From contig DGEY01000058.1 of assembly GCA_002391385.1 (NCBI GenBank), forward strand, positions 1-39,338: a stretch of DNA of 39,338 nt. The letters are read 5' to 3'. Source of the DNA: Firmicutes bacterium UBA3914. GTDB lineage: Bacteria > Bacillota > Limnochordia > Darwinibacteriales > Darwinibacteriaceae. Under the pieces are notes generated by a model. That model ran no database searches and was not told the DNA's origin. It saw only the letters and a program-made list of their open reading frames with translations. This document shows, in pieces, positions 39,044 to 39,338 of this stretch. The translations under genes and the position numbers were made by a program. Position 1 is the stretch's first letter. Every line of letters starts with the position of its first letter.

Positions 39044-39338
39044 CAGTATCAACTCCTTGTTTCCTCGACCTGGCCTGGAAAATGAAGCCAAGTATCTGTA
39101 ATGTGATGATGGGAGCTGTAGCCACCAGGGCGATCATGCCAAAGCCGTCCCGCAGCAGATTAGCTCCTTCGAAGGCACTGGCCGCCCCCTGGACAAAGGC
39201 CAAAATGAAAGTGGCCGTCATGGGCCCGGTGGCTACCCCACCGGCATCAAAGGCGATGCCTACAAACAGGTTAGGGGCGTAGTACATCATGCTGACTGCA
39301 ATTATATAACTGGGCAGCAGAATATGCCACAGTTGAAT
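39021..39338 (-). CDS. DUF1538 membrane protein, C-terminal part (cut by the window edge)
   Basis: The frame is open from the window's last base to the stop at 39021, so the gene is incomplete at its 5' end and 105 codons are visible. Two to three membrane helices are seen. The DUF1538-type motif FDAGGVATGPMTATF is followed by a helix ending FQARSRKQG. The family is a predicted transporter of unknown substrate that occurs with P-II-like proteins. An internal ATG at 39290 is not the real start, because the family-like sequence continues upstream of it (LWHILLPSYIIAVS). Confidence 0.85.
   Translation of the reverse strand: MQLWHILLPSYIIAVSMMYYAPNLFVGIAFDAGGVATGPMTATFILAFVQGAASAFEGANLLRDGFGMIALVATAPIITLQILGFIFQARSRKQGVDTGAEGELG

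Overview
The window reads as a chromosomal contig from a high-GC (about 60%), anaerobic, probably acetogen-like or syntrophic Firmicute. Evidence for this is a selenocysteine formate dehydrogenase with NuoE/NuoF-type subunits, a flavodiiron protein, strong AGGAGG ribosome sites with many GTG starts, and Gram-positive-style sigma-A promoters. A porin-like beta-barrel with a C-terminal Phe, a LolA-like periplasmic protein and an MMPL/RND pump suggest an outer membrane, so a diderm lineage (Limnochordia, Halanaerobiales or Negativicutes type) is likely. This placement is inference. The first 19 bases are a Nextera/Tn5 mosaic-end adapter, so position 1 is an untrimmed contig end.

Layout. 1-5830 (minus): KDPG aldolase, then a TetR-controlled RND / LolA-like / beta-barrel operon. 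5.9-10.3 kb (plus): 2'-5' RNA ligase-like protein, flavodiiron protein, polysaccharide deacetylase and a YtcJ-type amidohydrolase. 10.3-11.4 kb (minus): threonine-aldolase-type PLP enzyme.

11.45-25.92 kb (minus) is the centrepiece: one apparent 17-gene transcription unit, with a good promoter at its start, a terminator at its end and start/stop overlaps at many junctions. In transcription order it encodes: two exported proteins with sulfite-oxidase/mopterin-like (SUOX-type) repeats; a YkoE-like ECF substrate-binding membrane protein; an exported phosphodiesterase fused to two such repeats; another SUOX-type protein; two ECF ATPases; EcfT; a MobB-like GTPase with a Cys cluster; an APH-fold kinase; NuoE; two related small membrane proteins of unknown family; NuoF; a UGA-containing (Sec) formate dehydrogenase with a recognisable SECIS hairpin; MobA; and an FdhD that lacks the usual CxxC. 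The gene order suggests import or salvage of something needed for the molybdenum/tungsten formate dehydrogenase, coupled to its synthesis. The substrate is unknown.

25.7-26.8 kb is a divergent control region: the operon promoter and an RBS-covering hairpin on one side, and on the other a consensus promoter, a leader with an attenuator-like terminator and a frameshifted DUF2294 gene. 26.8-33.8 kb (minus): a ROK regulator followed by a permease, HyuA-type ATPase, FAD oxidoreductase and TIM-barrel protein, probably a catabolic operon of unknown substrate. 33.8-35.0 kb: a small HExxH protein and a Nudix hydrolase. 35.2-37.8 kb: a small helical hemerythrin/RIC-like protein, a CPG-type heavy-metal P-ATPase and a separate HMA metallochaperone; both transcripts carry an FNR-type box placed at about -41.5 or -42.5. 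The right end has a small lipoprotein, a double P-II-like protein and a DUF1538 membrane protein cut by the window edge.

No tRNA, rRNA, CRISPR array, insertion sequence or phage gene was seen. The calls rest on reading motifs and context, without database searches.
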